Shown in pieces: positions 52,965-62,632 of a stretch of 64,000 nt of DNA. How positions within the stretch are numbered: the stretch's first letter is position 1; each line of letters begins with the position of its first letter. The notes under the pieces were generated by a model. It was not told where the DNA came from and ran no database searches. It worked only from the letters and a program-made list of their open reading frames with translations. The stretch spans positions 6,439 through 70,438 of the forward strand of contig JAZMZG010000037.1 in the NCBI GenBank assembly GCA_045585835.1, given 5' to 3'. Source of the stretch: CALCTE01 sp045585835. GTDB taxonomy: Bacteria > Bacillota > Clostridia > Oscillospirales > CAG-272. A program made the translations under genes and the position numbers.

Positions 52965-54353
52965 ATGGAAACAAAGGAATACATCGCATCATTAGTTGAA
53001 AAATCCAGAATCGCTCAAAAAGAGCTCGAAGCTAACTTCGACCAAGCTAAAGTTGACGAAGTCTGCAGAATCTTGGCTAAAGTCGTTTACGATAATGCTG
53101 AAATGTTTGCAAAAATGGCTCGTGACGAAAGCAGAATGGGCGTTTATGAAGACAAGGTTGCAAAGTGCAAAGGCAAGTCCAGCATTATTTGGCACAGCCT
53201 CAAAGGTAAGAAGTCTGTAGGCGTTATCGAAGAGGACGAAGAAAGCGGTCTTACTCTCGTTGCTCGTCCTATCGGTGTAGTTGCTGCTATCGCACCTTGC
53301 ACTAACCCCATCGTTACTCCCATGTGCAACTGCATGTTCGCAATCAAGAGCCGCAACACAATAATCATCTCCCCCCATCCCCGTACAAGAAACTGCACGA
53401 AGGTTCTTCTCGATATGTGGCTCGACGCTCTCAAGGGACTCAACCTCCCCGAGAACACCATTCAGATCGTTGAAGACGCATCCATCGAAGCTTCCTCCGA
53501 GCTTATGAAGGCTTGCGACATCGTTATCGCAACAGGTGGTATGGGCATGGTTAAATCCGCATACTCCTCCGGCAAGCCCGCTCTCGGCGTAGGTGCAGGT
53601 AACGTACAGTGCATCGTTGACCGCGACGTTGATATCGCTGAAGTTGTTCCCAAGATCATCGCAGGACGTAAGTTTGACAACGGTATCATTTGCTCCGGCG
53701 AGCAGACCATCTTTGCTCCCGCTGAAAACTACGATGCTATTATTGCTGAAGCAAAGAAGAACGGTGCATTCTACGTAGAAGACAAAGCTACTGTTGCTAA
53801 GTTCCGCGATGCTATATTCCCTCTCGACGAAAAGTCAGGCAAGAACGTAATGAACAAGGACCTCGTAGGTCAGAGCGTTCAGGACGTTGCAAAGGCTGCG
53901 GGCGTTGAAGTTCCCGAAGGAACGACTGTTATCCTTCTCAAAGCAGATACATACGGCAAGGCTGATATGCTTTCCAAGGAGAAGATGTGCCCCGTAATCG
54001 CTACATACTCTTACGACAAGTTTGAAGATGCAGTTGCTATGGCTACGGCTAACCTTGAATTTGAAGGCAAGGGTCACTCTGTATCTATCCACTCCAACAA
54101 CGACGAGCACATCAAGTATGCAGGTTGCGTACTTCCCGTAAGCCGTGTTCTTATCAACCAGATCTGCTCTACCATGAACGGCGGTGCTTTTGCTAACAGC
54201 CTCACACCTACCACGACTCTCGGTTGCGGTTCTTGGGGTAATAACAGCATTTCCGAGAACCTTTCTTACAAGCACCTTATGAACGTTACACGTATCGCAA
54301 AGGTAAAGAAGGGCTTTGTAGCAGCTCCCACGGCAGAAGAAATTTGGGGCTAA
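52965..54353 (+). CDS. CoA-acylating aldehyde dehydrogenase
   Basis: The 462-residue enzyme is of the EutE/AdhE-N-terminal type. KSRNTIIISPHPRTRNCTK and VGAGNVQCIVD are the cofactor segments. FDNGIICSGEQT carries the catalytic Cys. It converts an aldehyde plus CoA and NAD to acyl-CoA. The ICxxEQ form resembles AdhE and sulfoacetaldehyde dehydrogenases more than PduP. No encapsulation peptide or microcompartment shell genes are nearby, so it is a free cytosolic enzyme. Codon use here is enriched in AAC, ATC and CTC, suggesting high expression. Confidence 0.87.
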   Translation: METKEYIASLVEKSRIAQKELEANFDQAKVDEVCRILAKVVYDNAEMFAKMARDESRMGVYEDKVAKCKGKSSIIWHSLKGKKSVGVIEEDEESGLTLVARPIGVVAAIAPCTNPIVTPMCNCMFAIKSRNTIIISPHPRTRNCTKVLLDMWLDALKGLNLPENTIQIVEDASIEASSELMKACDIVIATGGMGMVKSAYSSGKPALGVGAGNVQCIVDRDVDIAEVVPKIIAGRKFDNGIICSGEQTIFAPAENYDAIIAEAKKNGAFYVEDKATVAKFRDAIFPLDEKSGKNVMNKDLVGQSVQDVAKAAGVEVPEGTTVILLKADTYGKADMLSKEKMCPVIATYSYDKFEDAVAMATANLEFEGKGHSVSIHSNNDEHIKYAGCVLPVSRVLINQICSTMNGGAFANSLTPTTTLGCGSWGNNSISENLSYKHLMNVTRIAKVKKGFVAAPTAEEIWG

Positions 54354-54385
54354 TTTTAAGACAACTAAAATAAAGGAGATTTGTT

Positions 54386-55555
54386 ATGGATTTAATGGAA
54401 TATAAATCCGTCGAACTCTTCTGTCAGTACGGCGTTCCCGCTCACCGCGGGGTCGTCGTTGACAGCGTTGAAGAAATTGACGCTGTTAAAGATCTTATTG
54501 AGTATCCTTCCGTAGTTAAGGCTCAAGTGCAGATCGGCGGCAGAGGTAAAGCAGGCGGTATCAAATTCGCAAACAACTTGGAAGAAGCAAAAGCTGCTGC
54601 TTCCGCTATCTTGGGTATGGATATTAAAGGTCATACCGTAAAGAAGATTATGTTCACCAAGAAGGCAGACGTAGACAAAGAGCTCTACATCTCCATAATG
54701 ATGGACAGAGCAACAAAAAGCCCCATTATCATCTTCTCCGCAAAAGGAGGTATGGATATCGAGGCTGTTGCTAAAGAAACACCCGAAGATATCATCAAGA
54801 TCACAGTTAATCCCTTAATCGGTATTCAGCCCTTTATGGCTAAATATCTTCTCAGCAAGGCAGGACTTGACCTTTCACTCGCAGGCGGCCTTTACAAGGT
54901 TCTTACCGCTATGTACACAATGTTCGACAAGCACGACTGTATGCTCGTTGAAATCAACCCCCTCTCCGTTAATCCCCAGGGCGAATTCCTCGCTATCGAC
55001 GGTAAGGTAAGCGTTGACGACAACTCAATTGATATCGCCGTACAGCGCCACCCCGACATCATCGAATTCAGAGAGAGCATCAGCTCCGCAACCGAAGAAC
55101 CTCTCGTTAAGGAAGCAAGAGCATTTAAGTTCCTCTACGTTCCCTGCGATGAAACGGGCGACACCGCAGTTATGAGTAACGGTTCAGGTATGATAATGAC
55201 CACTATGGACAGACTTGCCGCAAAGGGTATCAAGACTTGCGTAGGCTTTGACCTCGGCGGCGGCGCTACTTCCGACAGAATTGCGGAAGCTGTTCGTATC
55301 GTTACAACTAACCCCAAAGTAAAGAATGTATTTATCAACATCTTCGGCGGAATAACCCGTTGCGACGAAGTTGCGGGCGGTATTGCAAATATCCTTCCCA
55401 AGCTTCACAACGACAAATTTATCGTTATCCGTATGGAAGGTACAAATAAAGACATCGGTCTTGGCATCATCGAAAGTCTCGGCGACAACGTAAAGGCTGT
55501 TGACGGTATCGACTCCGGAGTTGATACACTCGTTCAAAGGAGGGATTCAAAATGA
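54386..55555 (+). CDS. sucC: Succinyl-CoA synthetase-like beta subunit (acyl-CoA ligase)
   Basis: The 389-residue ATP-grasp subunit has AQVQIGGRGKAGGIK, VEINPLSV, NGSGMIMTTMD and INIFGGITRCDEVA, the last forming the CoA/phosphate-transfer region. With the alpha subunit it converts acyl-CoA plus ADP and phosphate to acid plus ATP. Placed between an acylating dehydrogenase and a 2-oxoacid dehydrogenase complex, it probably recovers ATP from their products rather than serving a citrate cycle. It overlaps sucD by four bases. Confidence 0.88.
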   Translation: MDLMEYKSVELFCQYGVPAHRGVVVDSVEEIDAVKDLIEYPSVVKAQVQIGGRGKAGGIKFANNLEEAKAAASAILGMDIKGHTVKKIMFTKKADVDKELYISIMMDRATKSPIIIFSAKGGMDIEAVAKETPEDIIKITVNPLIGIQPFMAKYLLSKAGLDLSLAGGLYKVLTAMYTMFDKHDCMLVEINPLSVNPQGEFLAIDGKVSVDDNSIDIAVQRHPDIIEFRESISSATEEPLVKEARAFKFLYVPCDETGDTAVMSNGSGMIMTTMDRLAAKGIKTCVGFDLGGGATSDRIAEAVRIVTTNPKVKNVFINIFGGITRCDEVAGGIANILPKLHNDKFIVIRMEGTNKDIGLGIIESLGDNVKAVDGIDSGVDTLVQRRDSK

Positions 55556-56454
55556 GTATTCTCATCGACCAAAATACAAAGCTTATAGTTCAGGGTATTA
55601 CGGGCCGTGAAGGAACCTTCCACACCGAACAGATGCTTATCTACGGAACAAACGTAGTAGGCGGTGTAACTCCCGGTAAGGGCGGACAGGTCGTTCACTA
55701 TGATAACATCAACGGCAAAGCTGTAGACGTTCCCGTATTTAACACAGTTAAAGAGGCTATTGCCGCTACGGGCGCAAATACGACCATCGTATTCGTTCCC
55801 GCAAAGTACAGCTACGACAGTATCATCGAAGCTATCGACGCAAAGGTTCCCCTCATTCTCACAATCGCTGAACATATCCCCGTTCACGATATGATGAAGG
55901 TTTACCACCTTGCAAGAGCCGCTGGCGTAAGAGTTATCGGCCCCAACTCCTTCGGCGTTATCTCTCCCGGTAAGTCCAAAGCAGGCTTTATGGCTCACAA
56001 GATCTTCCTTCCCGGAAACGTCGGCATTATGTCAAGAAGCGCTACGAACTGCTACGAGACTGTATTTATGATGTCTAACAAGGGTATCGGTCAGTCTACC
56101 TGTATCGGTAACGGCGGTGATATGATCCCCGGTTCTACATTCGTTGATCTTCTTCCCTTGTTTGAAGCAGATCCCGAAACAAAGGTTGTCGTTATGATCG
56201 GTGAGATCGGCGGCGTTGAAGAAGAGCTTGCCGCTGAATACATCAAAAACCACATGACAAAGCCCGTAGTTGCTCTTATCGCAGGTAAAAACGCCCCCAA
56301 GGGACGCAGTATGGGACACGCAGGTGCTATCGTATCCGCAGACGGTACGGGAAGTGCGGAAAGCAAGGAGAAATCTCTTCGTGCCGCAGGTGTACACATT
56401 GCCGAAAGCACAGTACACATCGTTGATATCTTAAACGAATTACTTAACAAATAA
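55552..56454 (+). CDS. sucD: Succinyl-CoA synthetase-like alpha subunit
   Basis: The 300-residue CoA-binding subunit has VQGITGREGTFHTEQM, GGVTPGKGG, PGNVGIMSRS and the phosphohistidine segment RSMGHAGAIVSADGTG. The active-site His takes phosphate before it moves to ADP. True acyl specificity cannot be decided from these motifs: succinate, malate, acetate or propionate are all possible. Confidence 0.9.
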   Translation: MSILIDQNTKLIVQGITGREGTFHTEQMLIYGTNVVGGVTPGKGGQVVHYDNINGKAVDVPVFNTVKEAIAATGANTTIVFVPAKYSYDSIIEAIDAKVPLILTIAEHIPVHDMMKVYHLARAAGVRVIGPNSFGVISPGKSKAGFMAHKIFLPGNVGIMSRSATNCYETVFMMSNKGIGQSTCIGNGGDMIPGSTFVDLLPLFEADPETKVVVMIGEIGGVEEELAAEYIKNHMTKPVVALIAGKNAPKGRSMGHAGAIVSADGTGSAESKEKSLRAAGVHIAESTVHIVDILNELLNK

Positions 56455-56468
56455 GGAGCTGTTTCATT

Positions 56469-57437
56469 ATGAATAAAAAACAGATGCTCGGAATATACGA
56501 GATGATGAACCGCATCCGTTGTTTCGAAGAAAAGGCATATTCACTTTTTGAATCCAATAAGCTTCGCGGTTCCGTTCACCTTTGCACAGGTGAGGAAGCA
56601 ATTCCCGCAACGGTTTGCTCGTACCTTACGGACGAGGACTACATCACAAGTACGCACAGAGGACACGGCGACTGTCTTGCTAAAGGCGCCGAATCCGGTG
56701 CCGCTCTTGCCGAGCTTATGGGTAAGGCAACGGGCTATTGCAAGGGCCGCGGCGGCTCTATGCATATCGCAGATCTTTCCAAGGGTAACCTCGGCGCAAA
56801 CGCTATCGTAGGCGGCGGTATCCCCCACGCAGTAGGTGCTGCACTTGCTCTTCAGATGCAGGGCAAGAAGGATAACGTAGCAGTTTCTTTCTTCGGAGAC
56901 AGTGCTTCCAACGAAGGTGTAACCCACGAGGCTATGAACCTTGCGGCAGTTTGGAAGGTTCCTTGCATTTTCGTTATTGCGAATAACGGATTCGGTATTT
57001 CCGTTCCCTATGCACAGTCAACATCCGTAAAGAAGCTCAGCGAAAGAGGCGCGGCTTACGGTATTCCCTCTGTTACTGTTGACGGTAACGACGTTATGGC
57101 AGTTGCAGAAGCTTTCGAAGATGCTCTCAAGAGAGCAAGAAGCGGCGAGGGTCCCACTCTTATTGAGTGCCTTACATACCGTTACAGAGGTCACTGGACG
57201 GGCGACCCCGAGCCTTACCGTTCCAAGAAGGAAACAAAGGTTTGGAAAGAAGAAAATGATCCTATCATTCGCTTCAGAAAGTATCTCCTTGACAACAAAA
57301 AAGCGACCGCAAAAGAGCTTGACGCTATTGAAGCGGCTATGATCGAAGAGCTTAATCAGGCTGAAAAGTTTGCTCTTGAAAGTCCCGAGCCCGATCCCGC
57401 TGCAGTCATGGATGACGTATTCTATGAGGAGGTTTAA
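56469..57437 (+). CDS. Thiamine-diphosphate E1 component, alpha subunit (acetoin-dehydrogenase type)
   Basis: The 322-residue protein has the TPP motif FFGDSASNEGVTHEAMNLAAVWKVPCIFVIANNGFGIS and TYRYRGHWTGDPEPYR. Its length and pattern fit AcoA/PdhA of the acetoin and 2-oxoacid dehydrogenases. With E1 beta it cleaves acetoin or decarboxylates a 2-oxoacid and passes the acyl group to lipoate. The motif GDSAS in place of the more common GDGAS is noted. Confidence 0.87.
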   Translation: MNKKQMLGIYEMMNRIRCFEEKAYSLFESNKLRGSVHLCTGEEAIPATVCSYLTDEDYITSTHRGHGDCLAKGAESGAALAELMGKATGYCKGRGGSMHIADLSKGNLGANAIVGGGIPHAVGAALALQMQGKKDNVAVSFFGDSASNEGVTHEAMNLAAVWKVPCIFVIANNGFGISVPYAQSTSVKKLSERGAAYGIPSVTVDGNDVMAVAEAFEDALKRARSGEGPTLIECLTYRYRGHWTGDPEPYRSKKETKVWKEENDPIIRFRKYLLDNKKATAKELDAIEAAMIEELNQAEKFALESPEPDPAAVMDDVFYEEV

Positions 57438-58529
57438 TTGAAGATGGCTATTAAATCATACGCTCAGGCGATTAAAGATGTCACCGCAGAAGAAATGCGC
57501 CGTGACGAAAAAGTATTTGTAATGGGTGAAGACGTTGAAGTACTCGGCGGTATCTTCGGATGCACGAGAGGTCTTAACGCCGAATTCAATAAAGAATTTT
57601 ACGAAAACACAAAATTCAAGGAAGGTCCCGCAAATCTCAGCCTCGAAGAGCTCAACGAGTTCTACGATAGCTGTGATTACGCTAACTACAGCGGTAAGTA
57701 CAGAATACGTAACACACCTATTTCCGAAGCAGGATTTATCGGTGCAGGTATCGGTGCAGCAGCAGCAGGTATGAGACCTATTTGCGAGCTTATGTACATG
57801 GACTTTGCTCTTTGTGCAATGGACCAGCTTATGAACCAGGCTGCAAAGATCCGCTACATTTTCGGCGGAAAAGCTAAGCTTCCCTTAGTTGTAAGAGGAC
57901 AGCAGGGTGTCGGAAGAGGTAATGCGGCAACTCACTCACAGTCTATGGAAACAATGCTTTGCCATATCCCCGGACTTAAAGTTGCTATGCCCTCAACTCC
58001 CGCTGATGCGGCAGGACTTTTACGTGCCGCTATAAGAGATGACAACCCAACGGTTATCATCGAGCACAAGGCTCTCTATATTAAGAAAGGCGAAGTTCCC
58101 GAAGATCCCGACTTTATGGTACCCTTCGGAAAAGCAAGTGTACGCAGAGAAGGTAAGGATTGCACGGTTATCGCAACTCACCTTTATGTTGACAAAGCAC
58201 TTCACGCCGCTGAGGAACTTGCTAAAGAAGGTATTGATGTTGAAGTAATCGACCCCAGAAGCATCGTTCCTCTTGATGAAGAAACGATACTCAACTCCGT
58301 AAAGAAGACCGGACGTGCCGTAATCGTACACGAGGCTCACAAATTCCTCGGCGTAGGTGCAGAGATCTCTTCTGTAATCACCGAAAAGGCATTCAAGTAC
58401 CTTGATGCTCCCGTTATGCGTCTTGGTGCAAAGGCTTGTCCTCTCCCCTTCAACCTCGGTCTTGAAAACGCCGTTGTTCCTCAGGAAGAGGATATTGTAA
58501 GAGCTATCAGAAAAGCTTGCCACAAATAA
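57438..58529 (+). CDS. E1 component, beta subunit, with a 30-residue insert
   Basis: The roughly 361-363-residue subunit begins MAIKSYAQAIKDVTAEEMRRDEKVFVMGEDV and keeps the AcoB-like ELMYMDFALCAMDQLMNQAAKIRYIFGGKA and the TPP-activating Glu in NTPISEAG. It is longer than most relatives (about 325-340) because of an insert at about 47-82 between LNAEF and RNTPISE. The start may be TTG at 57438 (5 bases after GGAGG) or ATG at 57444 (11 bases after). Confidence 0.86.
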   Translation: MKMAIKSYAQAIKDVTAEEMRRDEKVFVMGEDVEVLGGIFGCTRGLNAEFNKEFYENTKFKEGPANLSLEELNEFYDSCDYANYSGKYRIRNTPISEAGFIGAGIGAAAAGMRPICELMYMDFALCAMDQLMNQAAKIRYIFGGKAKLPLVVRGQQGVGRGNAATHSQSMETMLCHIPGLKVAMPSTPADAAGLLRAAIRDDNPTVIIEHKALYIKKGEVPEDPDFMVPFGKASVRREGKDCTVIATHLYVDKALHAAEELAKEGIDVEVIDPRSIVPLDEETILNSVKKTGRAVIVHEAHKFLGVGAEISSVITEKAFKYLDAPVMRLGAKACPLPFNLGLENAVVPQEEDIVRAIRKACHK

Positions 58530-58547
58530 TTTCAAGGAGAGTTTAAA

Positions 58548-59888
58548 ATGGCACAGAAAGTAATAATGCCCAAGCAGGGCCTTCAGATGACAGAAGGTAC
58601 TATTACCAACTGGATCGTTAAAGAGGGTGGCGTTTGCAAAGCTGACGAGCCCCTTTTCGAGATGGAAACAGATAAGCTTACCATCACTATAAGTGCTGAG
58701 ATAGACGGTACACTTTTGAAGATCGTTCGCGGTGAGGGCGAAGTCGTTCCGATCACTGAAACGATTGCAGTTATCGGTAATCCCGGTGAAGATATAAGTG
58801 CAATTCTTGCTGAAGCAGGTGCTCAAAGCGGAGCTTCCGCTGCACCTGCCGCCGAAGAAGCTGCACCCGCAAAGGAAGAAAAGGCTGCTGAAGTTGCCGC
58901 AGCTCCCACGGAAACAATAGTAAGAGCAGAGGGTGAAAGAGTATTTATCACACCAAGAGCAAAAGAGCTTGCTATTGAAAAAGGTATTGACTATACAACC
59001 ATCAAGGGTAGCGGCGAAGACGGTCTTATAATCGAAGCTGATATCAAGAATGCAAAAGTTGATGACATTAAGGTTACTCCCCTTGCAGCGAAAGACGCAA
59101 AGGCTGCGGGAATCGACCTTCACAGCGTTGCAGGCACAGGTTTCGGCGGAAAGATCAGACGTGCGGATATTGTAGCTGCTATCGAAAACGGAACACTTGC
59201 TACAGTTGCTCCCATGGACGACGAGGTTGTTCCTCTTACGGGTATGAGAAAGGCTATCGCAAAGAATATGATGGCAAGCCTTTCCGGCACCGCACAAGCA
59301 AGCATAAGAGTAAAGGTAGATATGACCAACGCTATGGAGCTTCGTGCTACTTATAAAGCAGCTGACAAGAAAGTTTCATATAATGACATTCTCGTTAAGG
59401 CTTGCACCTTGGCTCTTGAAGAATTCCCCGTTATCAACGCATCTATGGACGATCAAAACATCACATACCACCACTATTGCAATATCGGTATTGCAGTAGC
59501 TATTGACGGTGGTCTTATCGTTCCCAACATCAAGCATGCAGAGCTTTTAAGACTTGAGGAGATCTCCAAGGCTTCCGCAGACCTCGTTGCAAAAGCAAGA
59601 GACGGTAAGCTTAAGCCCGAGGAATACAAGGGCGGCACCTTCACCATCACCAACCTCGGCTCGTACGACGTTGATGAATTTATTGCAGTTATCAATCCCC
59701 CCGAATCTGCAATTCTTGCTGTCGGCTCTATCGTTAAGACTCCCGTTGTAGTAAACGACGAGATCGTTATTAAGCCCATTATGAAGCTTTCGCTTACTTA
59801 CGATCACAGAATCGTTGACGGCGGTCCTGCAGCTAAATTCCTTAACAAAGTCAGAGAGCTTATCGAGCATCCCTGCCTCATGCTTTAA
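58548..59888 (+). CDS. Dihydrolipoamide acyltransferase E2 with two subunit-binding domains
   Basis: The 446-residue protein has a lipoyl domain (residues 1-78, lipoyl Lys in EMETDKLTI), an Ala/Glu linker, and a subunit-binding domain (FITPRAKELAIEKGIDYTTI, about 130-168). A second similar domain follows (VTPLAAKDAKAAGIDLHSVAGTGFGGKIRRADI, about 173-212). The catalytic domain ends in DHRIVDGGPAAKFL with the catalytic His and Asp. It transfers the acyl group to CoA and forms the core of the complex. Two tandem binding domains are unusual. Confidence 0.88.
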   Translation: MAQKVIMPKQGLQMTEGTITNWIVKEGGVCKADEPLFEMETDKLTITISAEIDGTLLKIVRGEGEVVPITETIAVIGNPGEDISAILAEAGAQSGASAAPAAEEAAPAKEEKAAEVAAAPTETIVRAEGERVFITPRAKELAIEKGIDYTTIKGSGEDGLIIEADIKNAKVDDIKVTPLAAKDAKAAGIDLHSVAGTGFGGKIRRADIVAAIENGTLATVAPMDDEVVPLTGMRKAIAKNMMASLSGTAQASIRVKVDMTNAMELRATYKAADKKVSYNDILVKACTLALEEFPVINASMDDQNITYHHYCNIGIAVAIDGGLIVPNIKHAELLRLEEISKASADLVAKARDGKLKPEEYKGGTFTITNLGSYDVDEFIAVINPPESAILAVGSIVKTPVVVNDEIVIKPIMKLSLTYDHRIVDGGPAAKFLNKVRELIEHPCLML

Positions 59889-59902
59889 GGAGGTAGCTTA
59901 AA

Positions 59903-61294
59903 GTGGAAAAGTTTGAAATAACCGTAATCGGCGGCGGTCCCGGCGGATACGTTGCCGCAATACGTGCCGCACAGCTCGGCAAAAAGGTTGCACTGATAGA
60001 AGCAAGAGAAGTAGGCGGTACCTGCCTTAACAGAGGTTGCATACCTACAAAGGCTTATCTTCATTCCGCAGAGGTCTACAAAGCAGTAAAGGAAGCAGAA
60101 GCTTTTGGTATCCATACCGAAAACACCACGTTTGACTTTAAGGCTATCCATGAAAGAAAGAATAAGGTTGTAAGCACTCTTACGGGCGGTATCGGAAATC
60201 TTTTGAAAGCAAACGGCGTTAAGGTCTACAACGGTCTTGCAACGTTCCGTGACCGCTATATCGTTGATATAGCTATGAAGGACGGGTCGAAAGAAGCTGT
60301 GGAAAGTGATAAATTTGTTATCGCTTCCGGTTCTGTTCCCGCTGTTCCCCCTATCCCCGGCATCAAAAATGCACTCGTAGTAACCTCCGATGAGGCTCTT
60401 GACTTTCAAGAAGTACCCCAGTCCATCGTAATCGTTGGCGGCGGTGTTATAGGTGTTGAGATAGCTTCCTACCTTTGCGAGTTTGGAAGCAAGGTTACTA
60501 TCGTTGAAATGCTTGACAAGATTCTTCCTCCCGTTGATGATGAAGCATCAACTCTCCTTCGTGGCCTTATGGAGTCAAGAGGCATTGACATAAAGACCGG
60601 TGCGAAGATTACGGAGATTACAGAAACAGGCGTTAAGTATGAAAAAGACGGCAAAGTTGAGGAGCTTACCGCATCTAAAGTATTGGTTGCTATAGGAAGA
60701 CGTCCCAACTCTAAAGACCTCAAACCCGAAAATGCAGGCGTTCTCACCGAAAGAGGTTTCGTACCCGTTGATGCAAGACTTCAAACGAACATTGAAGGTA
60801 TCTATGCTATCGGCGACGTAACTCCCGTTGCAACTCTTGCTCATACCGCTTCTGCACAAGGTATGGTTGCTGCTGAAAATGCAGCAGGCGGTCTTAAGGT
60901 TATGGATTATACTGTAGTCCCCGCCTGCATCTACACAACACCCGAGATAGCTTGTGTAGGTCTTACCGAAAAGCAAGCTGTTGAAACAGGCAAAAAGCTC
61001 AAGATCGGCAGATTTAATCCCGCAGGCAACGGTAAATCGCTCGTTATGGGTGAAACCGACGGCCTTATCAAGATCATCACCGATGCCGATAATGGTGAAA
61101 TTCTCGGCGCAACACTTATGTGCGCCCGTGCAACAGATATGATAAGCGAGCTCGGACTTGCAATCAAGCTCGAGAGCGACATCGAGGAAGTTGCAGACCT
61201 TATCCATCCTCACCCCACGGTAAGTGAGGTAATTATGGAAGCAGCTCACGACGTACACGGTATGTGCGTACATAACAGACCTAAAAAGAAATAA
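59903..61294 (+). CDS. lpdA: Dihydrolipoamide dehydrogenase (E3)
   Basis: The 463-residue flavoprotein has the FAD motif VIGGGPGGYVAAIRAAQLG, redox Cys pair GGTCLNRGCIPTK, NAD motif IVGGGVIGVEIASYL and the C-terminal His-Glu pair in HPHPTVSEVIMEAAH. It reoxidises the lipoyl group of E2 with NAD. The start is GTG, nine bases after AAGGAGG. It is the last complex gene, followed by a hairpin and larA. Confidence 0.94.
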   Translation: MEKFEITVIGGGPGGYVAAIRAAQLGKKVALIEAREVGGTCLNRGCIPTKAYLHSAEVYKAVKEAEAFGIHTENTTFDFKAIHERKNKVVSTLTGGIGNLLKANGVKVYNGLATFRDRYIVDIAMKDGSKEAVESDKFVIASGSVPAVPPIPGIKNALVVTSDEALDFQEVPQSIVIVGGGVIGVEIASYLCEFGSKVTIVEMLDKILPPVDDEASTLLRGLMESRGIDIKTGAKITEITETGVKYEKDGKVEELTASKVLVAIGRRPNSKDLKPENAGVLTERGFVPVDARLQTNIEGIYAIGDVTPVATLAHTASAQGMVAAENAAGGLKVMDYTVVPACIYTTPEIACVGLTEKQAVETGKKLKIGRFNPAGNGKSLVMGETDGLIKIITDADNGEILGATLMCARATDMISELGLAIKLESDIEEVADLIHPHPTVSEVIMEAAHDVHGMCVHNRPKKK

Positions 61295-61307
61295 TTTTTA
61301 GCTTTCA

Positions 61308-61339
61308 GCGGAAGCCGTTTTATATAAAGCGGCTTCCGC
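61308..61339 (+). repeat. Intergenic hairpin between lpdA and larA
   Basis: GCGGAAGCCG pairs with CGGCTTCCGC (10 bp) with extra inner TTTA/TAAA pairing. The run after it on the plus strand is AAAAAAAG, so it is not a terminator for lpdA. It is more likely an mRNA processing or stability element inside the operon. Confidence 0.6.
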
Positions 61340-61363
61340 AAAAAAAGAAAGGTTTAGGGAAAT

Positions 61364-62632
61364 ATGGAAAATTACACAAGCGTAAAAATGGGTTTTGGAA
61401 AAAACAAAATCGACGTGCAGATCCCCACAGCAAATCTCGCAGGCGTTCTCACTCCCAACGAGGTTGAGGTTGCTTTAACAGGCGAAGAAGAAGTAAAACG
61501 CGCCATTGCTAACCCCATAGGTAGCGAAAGGCTTTCAAAATTGTATAAAAAGGGTGCGAAAGCGGTAATCATCACAAGCGACATTACTCGCCCCGTTCCC
61601 TCTAAATATATTGTACCTCACATCATCGATGAACTTATTGCAGGTGGCGCAAACTACGAAGACATCACAGTAGTATTTGCTCTCGGCTCACACCGTAGCC
61701 ACACTGAAGAAGAAATGCGCTATATGGTTGGTGACGCAACCTTTGATAAAGTTCGTTGCATAGACAGTTCAATGGACAAATGCGTAAATTTAGGCACCTC
61801 AACGAGAGGTACTCCCATTGACGTATTCGATGAAGTTGCAAATGCTGATATGAGAATCTGCGTCGGCAACATCGAATATCACTATTTCGCAGGCTACAGC
61901 GGTGGCGCAAAGGCTATTATGCCCGGTGTGTCAAGCAGAGCAGCAATCCAGGCTAACCACTCAAGAATGGTCGAGCCTACCTCCGTTGCGGGTAAGATAG
62001 AGGGCAATAATGTACGTGCAGATATTGACGAGGCCGGTGATATAACCGGTATTGACTTTATCGTAAACGTAGTTTTGAATGAAAAGAAGGAGATCATCTG
62101 TGCTGTAGCAGGCCACTATATCGAAGCTCACAGAGAAGGATGCAAATTCCTTGATAAGCTTTATAAGAAGGAAATTCCCGAAAAAGCCGATATTGTTCTC
62201 GTCTCCCCCGGCGGATTTCCCAAGGATATCAACCTCTATCAGTCACAGAAAGGACTTGATAATGCCGCTCACGCAGTCCGCGACGGCGGAATTATAATTC
62301 TTCTCGCGTCTGCCGCAGAAGGACTCGGTGAACACGTTTTCGAAGAATGGCTTAACGAAGCAAAGTGCTCACGCGACCTTGTTGACAGAATACAGAGAGA
62401 ATTTAAGCTTGGCGGACATAAAGCGGCTGCTATAGCTATGGTACTTGAAAGAGCAAGAATATTTATGGTGTCCGACAAGGATGACGAATTTGTTAAAAAC
62501 GTATTCCTCGAGCCCTATCACAGTATAGACGAAGCTATAAATGCCGCAATTGATGCTTTAGGTAAGGATGCAAAGATAATTGCAATGCCTTACGGCGGTT
62601 CAACTCTCCCCGTGGTAAAGCGTAATGTATAA
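61364..62632 (+). CDS. larA: LarA-family nickel-pincer racemase/epimerase
   Basis: The 422-residue protein shows the residues that hold the nickel-pincer nucleotide in lactate racemase: His in GSHRSHTEEE, His in EYHYFAGYSGG, Lys in GGAKAIMPGV and His in QANHSRM. LarA homologs racemise or epimerise 2-hydroxyacids such as lactate, malate or sugar acids. The cofactor-building larB, larC and larE genes are not in the window. Its presence suggests that the pathway includes a chiral 2-hydroxyacid. Confidence 0.88.
   Translation: MENYTSVKMGFGKNKIDVQIPTANLAGVLTPNEVEVALTGEEEVKRAIANPIGSERLSKLYKKGAKAVIITSDITRPVPSKYIVPHIIDELIAGGANYEDITVVFALGSHRSHTEEEMRYMVGDATFDKVRCIDSSMDKCVNLGTSTRGTPIDVFDEVANADMRICVGNIEYHYFAGYSGGAKAIMPGVSSRAAIQANHSRMVEPTSVAGKIEGNNVRADIDEAGDITGIDFIVNVVLNEKKEIICAVAGHYIEAHREGCKFLDKLYKKEIPEKADIVLVSPGGFPKDINLYQSQKGLDNAAHAVRDGGIIILLASAAEGLGEHVFEEWLNEAKCSRDLVDRIQREFKLGGHKAAAIAMVLERARIFMVSDKDDEFVKNVFLEPYHSIDEAINAAIDALGKDAKIIAMPYGGSTLPVVKRNV

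Noticed and set aside
52965..56454. Bacterial microcompartment around the acylating aldehyde dehydrogenase
   Set aside because: There is no shell protein gene and no encapsulation-type extension on the enzyme.
58020..59297. Long open frame (425 codons) on the minus strand across E1 beta and E2
   Set aside because: It is a shadow of two well-supported genes. Its translation is Cys/Ser/Phe-rich with no domain and no ribosome binding site.
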